Source of the DNA: Kordiimonadaceae bacterium
GTDB lineage: Bacteria > Pseudomonadota > Alphaproteobacteria > Sphingomonadales > Emcibacteraceae
NCBI GenBank assembly: GCA_024236295.1
Contig: JACKKT010000012.1
Span: forward strand, 1 to 64,000
DNA: 64,000 nucleotides
Reading direction: 5' to 3'
A program made the position numbers and the translations under genes. Shown here one piece after another: positions 8,489 to 17,693 of this stretch. The first letter of the stretch is position 1. Each line of letters begins with the position of its first letter. The notes beneath the pieces are model-generated. The model saw only the letters and a list, made by a program, of their open reading frames with translations, did no database searches and was not told where the DNA came from.

Positions 8489-10335
8489 ATGAGAATGAAG
8501 CAGTATATTCAACTTAGAAACAGCACATACTACTTTAGAGTAAGATACCCCAAGCACTTAGTTGATATTATTGGCAAGAAAGAGTTTAGAGTATCTCTGG
8601 GTACAGACAGTCGAAAAGAAGCTGATTCCCGAGTCATCCCATTTTGGGAAGAATACCAATCTAAAGTAAATGATGCTGAGAGGAAACTTGCAGCCAAACA
8701 AGCTGTCCAACCCAAGCCATTATTGACCAATGAAATCATTGGCCTTGTAAGTACATGGTACAAGCAAGGTGAAGGTCTACACCAGTTAAACGTAATGTCC
8801 CGCAAGTCACCCGAAGACCTACCTGAGGAACCTAAGACGATTTATGTCAAATCAGAAGGGCGTTACATTAAGAACGTAATGTATGGTAAGAGGAGAAGGA
8901 CAACATCCGAAGAGCGCAGAGCCTTCATTGAAAGAACTGAGGCAAACATCAAGCGCATGAGGGAAGAGCTATTACCTGATTGCAATTACAGTACCGTTTA
9001 TCCAATCGTTCAGGGGATTTTGAAGCGAGCCAATAGGTCAGCTAATCTGGACAGCATTGAGTATAATGAATTATGTCATACTGTATTACGTGCGTGGATA
9101 GAACTTGAAGAAAGAGCGTTAAGACGACAAAGGGGGGACTTTAACGAAACATCTCCAGACGACCTTATTAATACATTCAGACAATCCAAGAGTGACACAA
9201 TAAGTCATTTTACAGTCATAGCTGAAGCTACCGAAGTTGGGATGACATTAGACCAGCTCATTGAGGACTATACAGAAAGCCGAAAAGCATGGTCAAAATC
9301 CACCGCCAAGTCGTATCAGAGTGTGTTTAAATTTATACTTGAAGTTATTGAACCAAGCACTCCTATACGGGATATTTCCAGAGATAATGCTTACGAAGTA
9401 CTGAATATATTAAAAGAGTATCCGGCGCACAGAAATAAAAACCCATATCTAAAAGACCTGACAATAAAACAGGCAGTTAGTAAAGCTAAAGAATTAGGTA
9501 TTGATACTATTGACTCGGTCACTGTAAACGGAACATATTTCAAATGCTTGAATGCTCTTTTCAAGTGGGCAGTAAATGAAGGAAGAATAAATAATAACCC
9601 ATTTGTAGGTCTGAAATGGGATTTAACACCAGCTGAGAAATTACTTGCTGCCCAGAACAAGAAATCGTCCATCCCAATGGACTTACTTCAAAGTTTATTC
9701 AATGGCGAACCTTGGGCATCACGAAATGAAAACTATAAGAACCATCCCTCATTCTTTTGGGGGCCGCTTATTGCTTTATTTCATGGTAGTAGGAGAGGTG
9801 AAATAGCAAGTTTGAATGTATCCGATATTATTATTGAGGACGGAATACCATCATTTGCATTCAGTTGGATTATAGATGAAGATGGGGAAGTAATCCGCCG
9901 CTACAAGAACCTAACTACAGTACGTAAGGTTCCAATACATCCAGAGTTACTAAAAATTGGGTTCTTAGGGCTTGTGGAGAGGCAAAACTCGCAGGTCATT
10001 CTCAATTATTCCCTGAGCATAAACCAAATGTGGATGACAAGTGGGGATACAAAATATCAAAGTGGTTCAATCCTCACCTTAGGAGCATTTCTAAAGAACC
10101 TACCAAGTGTACCTTTCATTCGTTCAGGCACTGTTTTGAGGATGCTTTGAAACGAGTGCATTTGTCAGGAACCCGCGTAGGTCATGCATTAGGCGGAAGA
10201 CGACATACCGACAAATCCAGTGGTGATAGTTATGGTGATGGCTTAACTGTAAAAGACTTGCTGCCAGAAATCACTAAAGTTAAATATGAGAAACTTGACC
10301 TGTCACATTTATATATTACTGGTGAGAAAGGGTAA
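8489..10335 (+). pseudogene. Tyrosine recombinase/integrase, split by a frameshift near 9985
   Basis: The N-terminal part (QLRNSTYYFRVRYPKHL) matches the DUF6538 domain of integrases that target tRNA genes. A SAM-like core-binding domain and a catalytic domain follow. The first catalytic Arg is in FHGSRRGEIASL. Near 9985 the frame must shift by -1 to continue into KWGYKISKWF, then HSFRHCFEDAL (the HxxR box), GHALGG and a Tyr near SYGDGL, ending at 10335. The site is a short A run (caaaac), consistent with loss of one A or a sequencing error. Without the shift, translation ends at 10150 and lacks HxxR and the nucleophile Tyr. The start at 8489 has GAGG 9 nt upstream; an ATG at 8474 is also possible. 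It would catalyse excision and integration at the att repeats. Confidence 0.88.
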
Positions 10336-10560
10336 CTGCACGAATTAACAGCCAAGAATTAACGGAATGGCCTCTCAGGGTACTACCCCCTACCTAATAC
10401 CCGTTTCATTAACTGGTGACTCTGTATCCGGTTTCCTCACCACTTGAGATCACCACCCAAAGCGGACATTAGCGTAATCACTATTGTTGGCTAAAATTAG
10501 AGACAAAGGAGCAAAGCCCAACTTGCTTGTTGTCCTTTTAAACTACTTGTTAAGTCTATT

Positions 10561-11103
10561 TTACGCAAGGAAGCCAATCCATTCGCCCTCAAGGTCGAAC
10601 AAGTTAAAGCCCTTTGTGCCATTGTGAACCAGATAGCCAATCCACACTCCTTCAACGGTAAACCAGTTATAACCACCTTCTCCGTTTGTAGAGAAGTATC
10701 CCGCCCACTCTAGAGAACCATTGAAATATGAAAAGTTTTCCCTATTAGCAACTATTACAACCCCTACTAACTCAGCATCCGTATTGTAGCGATAGTAACC
10801 AGTCCACCCACTATTCTTAGGATTAAGAGACGAGTTGTAACGAGGGTTTAATATAGATGCATACTTAGGGTTTATTGACGATGAATATTTAGGGTTAATA
10901 CTAGAATTATATTTTGGATTGATTGATGAATTATATTTTGGATTGATTGATGAATTATATTTTGGATTTATACTGGAATTATATTTGGGGTTTAGTGATG
11001 AGTTGTACTTAGGGTTTTCCGTAGAACTTAAAGATTGCGCATATAAATTAATCGCAAACATAGCGAACAGAAAGACAGTTGTGATTCTAAATACGAATTT
11101 CAT
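10561..11103 (-). CDS. Secreted protein with NPKYNSSI octapeptide repeats
   Basis: The 180-residue protein has a Sec signal peptide (about residues 1-22, ending NLYAQ). From residue 30 to 93 it has eight consecutive copies of an octapeptide, consensus NPKYNSS(I/L), plus a partial ninth. The C-terminal 85 residues are aromatic and glycine-rich with repeating W-x-GY/GF units (LEWAGYFS, GVWIGYLV, GEWIGFLA), probably small beta strands. I recognise no catalytic motif. It is likely periplasmic or outside the cell. It is transcribed opposite to its neighbours in the integrative element. The function is unknown; a surface or adhesion role is conceivable but not supported by a known domain. Confidence 0.8.
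   Translation of the reverse strand: MKFVFRITTVFLFAMFAINLYAQSLSSTENPKYNSSLNPKYNSSINPKYNSSINPKYNSSINPKYNSSINPKYSSSINPKYASILNPRYNSSLNPKNSGWTGYYRYNTDAELVGVVIVANRENFSYFNGSLEWAGYFSTNGEGGYNWFTVEGVWIGYLVHNGTKGFNLFDLEGEWIGFLA
10825..11016 (-). repeat. 24-bp in-frame tandem repeat array (8 units)
   Basis: Eight 24-bp units encode the NPKYNSS(I/L) octapeptides of the secreted protein. Central units are nearly identical at the DNA level (for example ttggattgattgatgaatta on the plus strand), while the edge units have diverged. This pattern suggests recent expansion by slippage or unequal recombination, so copy number may vary between strains. Confidence 0.9.
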
Positions 11104-11536
11104 GTATTATCCTTAACACCTAACGCCTCATTAGTCAGATATTCTGATGCAATGATTTGTTATATTTTGACTATTTATTTTCATCAAGAATGCATTGAAA
11201 CTGGCCCCACAATTGCCCAAAACAACATTGCCGCCCCCTTTTCAACTAACTTACAAATTATGAGTAGAAATAATATGATAAGTTATAGTAAATTACAACT
11301 GTGACAGATTAATGCCCACTTAGGGACGGAAGTAGCCATACGTAATGTCGTATAATTTAGCCTCTCAGATACTCATACAGAGTCGAAGATTCTTGTAGGC
11401 TACCATCACACCTGACTGAGGCAACAGACCACTCAATGAGTCCCTGAGGGCCATATAGGAATGATTGAAATCCTTCCTTGTTTATCTTTTGTTGTGGTGA
11501 TATCACGTACGACTGAATAATGAATTGTATTTATCT
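11104..11536. other. Non-coding gap in the element
   Basis: About 430 bases lie between two divergently transcribed genes and must hold their promoters. I see no convincing reading frame, tRNA or strong hairpin. The left part is AT-rich, and no clear ribosome site precedes the polymerase-like gene. Confidence 0.5.
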
Positions 11537-12862
11537 ATGAGTAACCAATCCAATCCTGAAATCTTATCCCGCCTGCTTGACCAGTGGCGTACCAGTGAGG
11601 CACCTGAAGTGTCCGCCGTTGTTGCAGAACTGTCTGATGAACTGAAATCACAGGAGCAACGAACAAGAGCAAGGAAGGCAAATGATGAAGCACGGCTACA
11701 GGCAACCTTAAGAGCTATTGTGCTTGACCTTTATGCGACTTCTCGGGCTAACCAAGAGCGGTACATTCGAATTGGAAGACGTAAGGAAGATTACACTAAG
11801 CAGACACGATACACCAATGAGCAATTATCCTATCAACCTGTTAGAGATGTGACTGATTTCCTCCACCGCTCTGGATATACTGATTATCTCAAGGGTTATT
11901 ACTTAAAGAAAACCCAGACAGGCAGAAGGTCAGCGCATCGGGCAACACAGAAGCTTATAGCCGTCTTCAATAAACATTCGGTTTCCCTCGACATGATTGT
12001 TGCCTCATCAGGCGGTGAACTGGTCAGACTTAAAGATAGCGATAAGAACCTTGCTGAGTATGAAGACACAATCGAGACCAGAACATTCAGGGATAACCTT
12101 TTACGTATTAACAAGGTTATTGCGGACTGTGATTTACGCCTGAATATGTCAAATGATGACATTGAAGCTTTACATAAACGACAACTGGACAAGCAATTAA
12201 GAAGGCTAGCCCCAAAGTTTAACTCAACCAGTATCGATACATTACCAGACATAGACTTTACGCGCTCTACATTGCGCCGCGTGTTTAATAACGGTACATT
12301 CAACCAAGGAGGTCGCTTCTATGGTGGTTGGTGGCAGGTCATTTCGAAGTCTATACGTAAGCATATTTTAATTGATGGTGAGGAAACTATTGAGCTTGAT
12401 TACCGAGCATTGCATCCACGGATGCTTTACCATCTGGAAGGCATTAGGCTACCCCGTGATGACGATGCTTACCACATTCAGGGCTTTGATGGTCGACACA
12501 GAGAAATCATAAAAAGAACATTCCAAAGATTGCTTAATGCCAAACAAAGACAAGGTATGGAGCTGGAACCCAAAGACATGGCTAAGCTTCCAGAAGGGAA
12601 AACCTTCAATGACTTGATTGACGCTCTACTTATCAGGCACCAAGCAATTGGTGAACGGTTCTTCACGGGATATGGTCTGCAGCTTCAACGCATGGACAGT
12701 GATATAGCAGAATCCGTTATGCTCAACCTAATTGACCAAGACATTCCAGTATTGCCTGTCCATGATTCATTTATAGTACCTTCGTCATCCAAAACTGACC
12801 TTCGTAAAGCAATGGTCAATTGTTATATCCATAAACTAGGGTATCACCCTGAGGTAGACTGA
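11537..12862 (+). CDS. Small polymerase-like protein with family-A palm motifs
   Basis: The 441-residue protein carries, in order, motifs resembling the three palm/fingers motifs of family-A DNA polymerases and T7-like RNA polymerases. Motif A is IELDYRALHPRML (Asp288). An O-helix-like R-x3-K box is HREIIKRTFQRLLNAK (Arg322, Lys326). Motif C is PVLPVHDSFIVP (His409-Asp410). A conserved-looking block FNQGGRFYGGWWQ precedes motif A. There is no 3'-5' exonuclease or 5' nuclease domain; the first 200 residues are helical and charged, unlike known polymerase domains. The start could instead be TTG at 11525. The reaction (DNA or RNA synthesis, primed or not) is unknown. In a mobile element, replication of the element or a defence role are both possible. 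Confidence 0.6.
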   Translation: MSNQSNPEILSRLLDQWRTSEAPEVSAVVAELSDELKSQEQRTRARKANDEARLQATLRAIVLDLYATSRANQERYIRIGRRKEDYTKQTRYTNEQLSYQPVRDVTDFLHRSGYTDYLKGYYLKKTQTGRRSAHRATQKLIAVFNKHSVSLDMIVASSGGELVRLKDSDKNLAEYEDTIETRTFRDNLLRINKVIADCDLRLNMSNDDIEALHKRQLDKQLRRLAPKFNSTSIDTLPDIDFTRSTLRRVFNNGTFNQGGRFYGGWWQVISKSIRKHILIDGEETIELDYRALHPRMLYHLEGIRLPRDDDAYHIQGFDGRHREIIKRTFQRLLNAKQRQGMELEPKDMAKLPEGKTFNDLIDALLIRHQAIGERFFTGYGLQLQRMDSDIAESVMLNLIDQDIPVLPVHDSFIVPSSSKTDLRKAMVNCYIHKLGYHPEVD

Positions 12863-13389
12863 TATGCTTACCCTTGGTTATACCCTCATATATGGTCTAT
12901 AGCTTCTATCCCCTTCGGGGAGTGGGGGAAGTACCCATCCTTGAGGGGAACATTAAGCAAATCTGGGCGGTGGGACTATCTGGTAGTACTGGGTCGCATA
13001 AGGGGGAGAATATCAGTATTTAAATATTGTTTATTAATAACGCTTTAGAATTAATCCTCACTTATAGGGAAAATCGATTGTTTTATATCATTCATTATTG
13101 GACAAAGTACGAAATTGGTTAACTGTTCTGGCTAGGCATTTTAACGACCACTGAGAGTCCCGTACAGAACCGATAATCCATTGCGGTGGTTGATGCCTTA
13201 AAAGGCTTTATAGTGACTCAGTGGACTCGTAATGGCCTTTAAAATCACATAATTATCTGAGGGACTATTCTATAGATCGGGAATACCAGTTTCCCTCCAA
13301 TACCCATTGGTCAGGATGAAATGGAGGTATAGGGCGGAGTTGGTTCTTAAAGCAACAATTAGGTGTCTCAATGGTGTCTTGAGGTAGCT
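12863..13389. other. Non-coding gap with several inverted repeats
   Basis: No supported gene is seen in these 527 bases. A short UUCG-type hairpin (ccccttcgggg) lies near 12910-12920, without a T run. An 8-bp inverted repeat CCACTGAG (13148-13155) / CTCAGTGG (13217-13224) flanks a 60-base segment. The gap separates the polymerase-like gene from the 3' end of the SEL1 gene. It could hold an RNA or a replication/recombination site, but nothing proves it. Confidence 0.4.
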
Positions 13390-14367
13390 TTAGACAGGGT
13401 CGGGATCGAAGCTTGGATACCATTCGGTAAAGTTTTTAATGGCTTCTGGATAGTTCTGGCTTACGCCGTAACCATTACTGTACATTATCGCTAGATTAAA
13501 TAGGGCGGGTATTCTTTGTTGTTTCGCAGCTAATTTAAACCAGTTGAATGCTTCGTTATAATTTTGTGGCACGCCGTGTCCATACATATACATCACGCCA
13601 AGGTCGTTTTGTGCTTTTGCCTGCCCACCTTTAGCTTCATTTATGAGCAATGAGATAGCGTCATTGTCGTCTTTTGATATCTCTAGACTATCGATGAATT
13701 GAAGGTTGTATTCATTTTTTGGCGTTAGTTTTAGTGATTTGGAGGCATTAATAAACCACTTCACTGCTTCTTTGAAATTTTGAGAAACTGCTTGACCAAG
13801 CCCATATGAAATTCCTAGTTGATACATAGCATTTGTATGACCGAGTTCAGCCGCTATTTTGTACCATTTAAAAGCTTCTAATTCGTCTAAGGTAACATTA
13901 TGCATTCCATGTTGATAAATCCCTGCTAACACATACGCTGAGTTGCTGTTGCCTAGTTGGGCGGCTTTCTTATACCATTGTTTTGCAATTTCGAAATCTT
14001 GTTCAACTTTATTCCCATATTCGTAATGTTCACCAATTCGGTGCGCTGCATATTCATCACCATTATTTGCTGCAATCTCATACCATTTGAGCGCTGTATC
14101 AATATTTCGACCAATGCCCTGACCTCGTTCGTACATTCCTGCAATCATACTCTGTGCTTCAGCAAATCCTTGCTCAGCGGCCTTCTGGTACCAACTGAAT
14201 GCAAGTTGGTCATTTTGTGGCACTACGGTTCCTAATTGGTACATATATCCAAGCTCTACTTGTGCTTGCGGCTCGCCTTCTTCAACCTTTTTGAGGAAAT
14301 TCAAGTAAGCAGTTTTATAGTCTTCAGAATTGTCAGATGAAGTATTAATGTTGTTTTCTACCTTCAT
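13390..14367 (-). CDS. SEL1/TPR-like repeat protein
   Basis: The 325-residue protein consists of about eight SEL1-like repeats of 36 residues, each with A-x2-LG-x2-Y-x2-G-x3-Q-x5-A-x2-W-x3-A (for example AQVELGYMYQLGTVVPQN and AQNDLGVMYMYGHGVPQN). SEL1 repeats form alpha-solenoids that mediate protein-protein contacts. I start at the ATG ending at 14367 because GGAG lies 5-8 nt upstream. There is no signal peptide from this start, so it is probably cytoplasmic. It lies in the integrative element, on the opposite strand to the adjacent recombinase gene. The partner is unknown. Confidence 0.88.
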   Translation of the reverse strand: MKVENNINTSSDNSEDYKTAYLNFLKKVEEGEPQAQVELGYMYQLGTVVPQNDQLAFSWYQKAAEQGFAEAQSMIAGMYERGQGIGRNIDTALKWYEIAANNGDEYAAHRIGEHYEYGNKVEQDFEIAKQWYKKAAQLGNSNSAYVLAGIYQHGMHNVTLDELEAFKWYKIAAELGHTNAMYQLGISYGLGQAVSQNFKEAVKWFINASKSLKLTPKNEYNLQFIDSLEISKDDNDAISLLINEAKGGQAKAQNDLGVMYMYGHGVPQNYNEAFNWFKLAAKQQRIPALFNLAIMYSNGYGVSQNYPEAIKNFTEWYPSFDPDPV

Positions 14368-14584
14368 GTTATCTCCATTTGGCAGACAAAATTTACAAAA
14401 CAATCCGAGGGGGTAAAACAATTTAGATGGTTGCGACTTCCCCCCCATGAGGTATGCTTTCCTCGTTTATACTATTCACTCGTGCATCTTCTTTCAAGTT
14501 ATTATTAATTGACGTCTTGTTGATTATGGATATATATAATGGAGTAACCAACATTAGTCCATTTTATATAAGTAAGGAAGTATC

Positions 14585-15265
14585 ATGAAAATAGTAACCT
14601 ACCACCGCGTATCAACAGCCCGTCAAGGACGGTCAGGGTTAGGGTTAGAGGCTCAGGAAAAGGCAGTCAAAGAGTTCGCACAAGGTAAACAAGCTGACAT
14701 CATTGGGTCATACGTTGAGGTAGAAACTGGCAAGAATGATGATAGACCAGAACTTGCCAAGGCTTTGCATTTAGCTGAGGTCACAGGGGCAACTTTGGTA
14801 ATCGCAAAGCTAGACAGATTGAGCCGTAATGCTGCCTTCTTGCTGACCTTACGTGATAGCGGGGTTAAGTTTATTGCTGCCGACATGCCAGACGCTAATG
14901 AGCTTACAGTGGGTATAATGTCATTAGTTGCTCAACAGGAACGTGAAGCTATCTCTAAACGAACAAAGGAAGCCTTAGCGGTAGCAAAGGTAAGGTTAGA
15001 GGCTCAGGGTAAGAGACTGGGTAATCCTAACGGTGCAGCAGCCCTGAGGAGGGCTAACAAGGGTAATAAGGATAGTCTTAAGGTTATCAAAAAGAATGCC
15101 GATAAACATGCCCAAAGGTTGGCTCCAATCATCAATGATGTAAAGGCTGATGGATATACTTCACTCGGTGCAATAGCCAAAGAACTCAATGATAGAGGCA
15201 TCCTAACGCCGCGTGGTGGAGCATGGTATCCAACATCGGTTAAGAACCTGATTGAGCGATTGTAA
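14585..15265 (+). CDS. Small serine recombinase / resolvase family
   Basis: The 226-residue protein has the resolvase catalytic domain. The nucleophile Ser10 is in TYHRVSTARQGRSG, and AKLDRLSRN and QQEREAISKRTKEAL follow. A C-terminal helix-turn-helix region (SLGAIAKELNDRGILTPRG, then WYPTSVKNLIERL) would bind DNA. It is the size of a resolvase/invertase and not a large phage serine integrase. Likely roles are dimer resolution or inversion within the element. The start is preceded by AAGGAAG. No crossover site was identified. Confidence 0.92.
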   Translation: MKIVTYHRVSTARQGRSGLGLEAQEKAVKEFAQGKQADIIGSYVEVETGKNDDRPELAKALHLAEVTGATLVIAKLDRLSRNAAFLLTLRDSGVKFIAADMPDANELTVGIMSLVAQQEREAISKRTKEALAVAKVRLEAQGKRLGNPNGAAALRRANKGNKDSLKVIKKNADKHAQRLAPIINDVKADGYTSLGAIAKELNDRGILTPRGGAWYPTSVKNLIERL

Positions 15266-15302
15266 AGTAGAAAGGTGCGTTTATTCTTGATTGCTCCAGC
15301 CA

Positions 15303-16238
15303 CTATCTGTCTTTTTGCAATTGATTTTGAAGCCGCCTTTTCTCACCTAACATGGTTGAGCAACGCGAGTTCCAAATACCACCCTCAAGGGACGCAAGTT
15401 CGTTAAGTTTGCCGTATACCTTAGCTATAGCCTTCTTCCGCTCATCATCGTTAGCTCTGTTGAATCTTTTCAAAACTTCATGGACTTCATTGTGTCGAAT
15501 ATGAGGTGCCTTTAATCGTTCTCGTGTTACTGCAACACCAGTAACCACAAAACCATTCTTATTGTTTGATGTCTTAATTTTATGAGGCACTAATCCATAC
15601 TTTTTAATAGTTTCGATAACGTCGTTTAATAAATATCGATCTGCGCCTTCACCTGAGAAAGTAAGGTCATCCACATATAGTGTCATGGTTACTCCTGCAT
15701 TATCCGCAAGATTACAAATCTCATCAAACATGTCGGAATAGGCATAATATGAAAGTATTGGACTTGATGAGCTACCAGTCGGCAGGTGTCCATTGTATGT
15801 GATTATTTTGGTTAAGAGCACAGCAACTTCTCGTGAACATTTCATTCTTTCTTCGAAGAACCAGACAACTTTGGCAAATGAAACACTGGTATAGAAGGAT
15901 TTTATATCTACTGTGAATCTTCGGGTCGAGCCTATATGTGGCTGGGCGTTAGTAATGTATGAACGAGACTTGATGGCCGAATTCAGGTAACTTGGTGACT
16001 TGATCCGACTAAGGTAACGTGTAACTTTCTTATGTATCCGTTGAAGTTCTGGTATCGGCTCTTGAACCACTCGAGGCTTTTTACTCTTTGGTGAAAGTGT
16101 GAAAACTCTATGTCTGTTTTCATTATTAGCAAGACCCTCTAGGGTACGGCGGTTCACACCAAAGACTCTACAAAGCTGATTTGGAGATTTTATCTTGTAC
16201 AATGCACACTGGTCTAACTCATATGGTTCCTTAGGCAA
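15303..16238 (-). CDS. Retron-type reverse transcriptase
   Basis: The 311-residue RT has the catalytic YVDD box (residues 188-191, TLYVDDLTFSG) and the LPTGSSSSPILSYY block. It also has the two retron hallmarks: NAxxH (NAQPH, residues 97-101) and VTG (residues 232-234, FVVTGVAVTRERLKAP). Retron RTs reverse-transcribe an adjacent structured ncRNA into a branched RNA-DNA molecule and work with an effector in anti-phage defence. Translation appears to start at TTG (end 16238) behind a strong GGAGG site. A divergent DUF3800 gene and a long structured gap lie upstream. DUF3800 partners are known from the type VII retron group, as I recall, so this is probably a split type VII-like retron. There is no fused effector domain. 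Confidence 0.93.
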   Translation of the reverse strand: MPKEPYELDQCALYKIKSPNQLCRVFGVNRRTLEGLANNENRHRVFTLSPKSKKPRVVQEPIPELQRIHKKVTRYLSRIKSPSYLNSAIKSRSYITNAQPHIGSTRRFTVDIKSFYTSVSFAKVVWFFEERMKCSREVAVLLTKIITYNGHLPTGSSSSPILSYYAYSDMFDEICNLADNAGVTMTLYVDDLTFSGEGADRYLLNDVIETIKKYGLVPHKIKTSNNKNGFVVTGVAVTRERLKAPHIRHNEVHEVLKRFNRANDDERKKAIAKVYGKLNELASLEGGIWNSRCSTMLGEKRRLQNQLQKDR

Positions 16239-16393
16239 TAACCCCTCCAGTTTGATAGTTTAGTAGGGAGCTTATGCAAGCAGCTGTAACAGAGTAAGGA
16301 CTAGATGAAACCCCAGTCTTATCGAAGGTTTTTCGTACCATTTTACTGACTGCCGAAGCACCCTGACCTCCAAATGCACAACATACTCAACAC

Positions 16394-16668
16394 GTCCCTT
16401 TTCCTGTTCGTTTTTCATTCTAAGTTTCATCCTTATCTCGCATCCCATCAGCAAAGAAACACCATGTCTCTCTATCAGTAGGTGCGCCGTCAGAGATGGA
16501 TGGAGAGGTAGAAAAGGGACTCGCTCCCGACTAACTAACCAACCCTAAGCCGTTTAGGGTTGGCGTAACCTGCGACATGCATGCGTAGAGCAATACGGAT
16601 GCGAACATCCTGTCGGCAGTTGGTCAGAAGATAACTTGTCTTCCAATCAGTAAAGTCAGACTTCACTG
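16394..16668 (-). ncRNA. Candidate retron ncRNA (msr-msd) region, boundaries uncertain
   Basis: The gap upstream of the RT is rich in hairpins on the RT strand. These are: CAGTGAAGT-CTG-ACTTTACTG (16648-16668), GGATG-TTCG-CATCC with a UUCG loop, and a 10-bp stem CCAACCCTAA-ACGGC-TTAGGGTTGG (16539-16563). A distant 10-bp pair also joins GTCCCTTTTC (16511-16520) to GAAAAGGGAC (16394-16403), enclosing a bulged stem CATCCATC/GATGGGATG. Retron ncRNAs normally lie directly upstream of, and in the same direction as, the RT, which fits. The G-U pair in the first hairpin exists only in minus-strand RNA. I could not assign the branching G or the a1/a2 arms with certainty. Confidence 0.45.
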
Positions 16669-16892
16669 CGAAATTAGACGGCTACTCCTCTCATCAAACG
16701 AACATATTGCATATGGTAACCTTGAGTAGAGATGTCAAGGGGCATACAACCAAATAATATGTGGTTGTTAGGAAGTGACGCAATGGTGGTTGCTTGAGAT
16801 GCTTAAGTTTGACTCATAGATTAGCCGAGCTATACTCAAACCCAATGGAGCTTTCTGCGATTTCAGAGGTTCAAACTCATTGGGGAAGTATC

Positions 16893-17693
16893 ATGACTTC
16901 ATACACATTATACGTTGATGAGAGCGGGGATGTCGGACTTGGCAAGGAGCGAACAGCTACAGCTGGTGGAGCATCGCCTTATTTTACATTGGGTGCCGTT
17001 TTGGTAGCTGATGATGTATCTAGAGATTTACGCGAACATTTGAATCAGATCGCAAAAACGATGAGCAAGGATTACTTGCATTGCCAAAAGCTAACTCATC
17101 GCCAAAAGGTGTACTACGCTCGTGAAATGTCGAATGCCCCAATAGTGTTCTTTGGTGTCATCTCGATGAAGGGTACACTAGGAAAATATAAAGATGACAT
17201 CTCAGGTGACCCTATTAAGTTTTTCAATAAGTGCGCTCAATACCTGCTCGAGAGAGTTGGGGCATTCATGAAAGAAAAAAAGGTGTCAAAAGATGATATG
17301 AGAGTTATCTTTGAAGACGGGCTACATGATTACCCTAAGTTCCGTTCATTCATTAAGTTATGCCAGAGCACCCCAAAGCACCCTAGGACAGCTCTACTTC
17401 AGCATCTGAATATTGCGAACATAACCGACGCAAAGAAAGCCGATGAACCCCTTTTTCAGGTCGCAGATTTAGTGGCACATTCGTTATTCAGTGCTGTGGA
17501 CAAGACGAATGGAAATTTTCAGATACCGGAACCTAGATATTTGAATGAGTTACACAAGCGGTTTTACCACCATGAACGTACAAAGGAGGTAGTAAAGCAC
17601 GGAATTTGGCCTATCCATGAATTGGATCAGATTGGTCTAGATGAAGATATATTTGAATTGATGGCGAGCTTTAGGGGGAATAATGAAACGTGA
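16893..17693 (+). CDS. DUF3800 domain protein, putative retron effector
   Basis: The 266-residue protein begins with TLYVDESGDVG, the DUF3800 signature. It continues with YFTLGAVLV, VIFEDGLHDYPKF and FQVADLVAHSLFSA, also typical of the family (the Q-x-AD-x-VA box). DUF3800 proteins are thought to have an RNase H-like fold with acidic active-site residues; the activity here is inferred. I start at the ATG at 16893, behind GGGGAAG, because the conserved domain begins within a few residues. The gene is divergent from the retron RT across the structured gap and overlaps the downstream membrane-protein gene by 11 nt. In a retron it would be the toxic effector held inactive by the RT-msDNA complex. 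Confidence 0.88.
   Translation: MTSYTLYVDESGDVGLGKERTATAGGASPYFTLGAVLVADDVSRDLREHLNQIAKTMSKDYLHCQKLTHRQKVYYAREMSNAPIVFFGVISMKGTLGKYKDDISGDPIKFFNKCAQYLLERVGAFMKEKKVSKDDMRVIFEDGLHDYPKFRSFIKLCQSTPKHPRTALLQHLNIANITDAKKADEPLFQVADLVAHSLFSAVDKTNGNFQIPEPRYLNELHKRFYHHERTKEVVKHGIWPIHELDQIGLDEDIFELMASFRGNNET

Noticed and set aside
9980..9992. Programmed -1 frameshifting in the integrase
   Set aside because: The site does not fit an X-XXY-YYZ slippery heptamer and I see no strong stimulatory hairpin; a lost base is simpler.
10825..11016. CRISPR-like look of regular 24-bp repeats
   Set aside because: The units are contiguous without spacers, in frame, and encode octapeptides of a secreted protein.
12900..12925. 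UUCG hairpin as terminator of the polymerase-like gene
   Set aside because: No T run follows the stem and the stem is short.
16272..16454. A 60-residue open frame on the minus strand inside the retron gap
   Set aside because: It lies across the hairpins, has no clear ribosome site, and its composition does not look like a protein family; a structured RNA explains the region better.
16349..16620. An 8-bp inverted repeat (16349-16356 with 16613-16620) as retron a1/a2 arms
   Set aside because: A match of 8 bp over this distance is about as expected by chance in this region, so it was not used to set the ncRNA ends.
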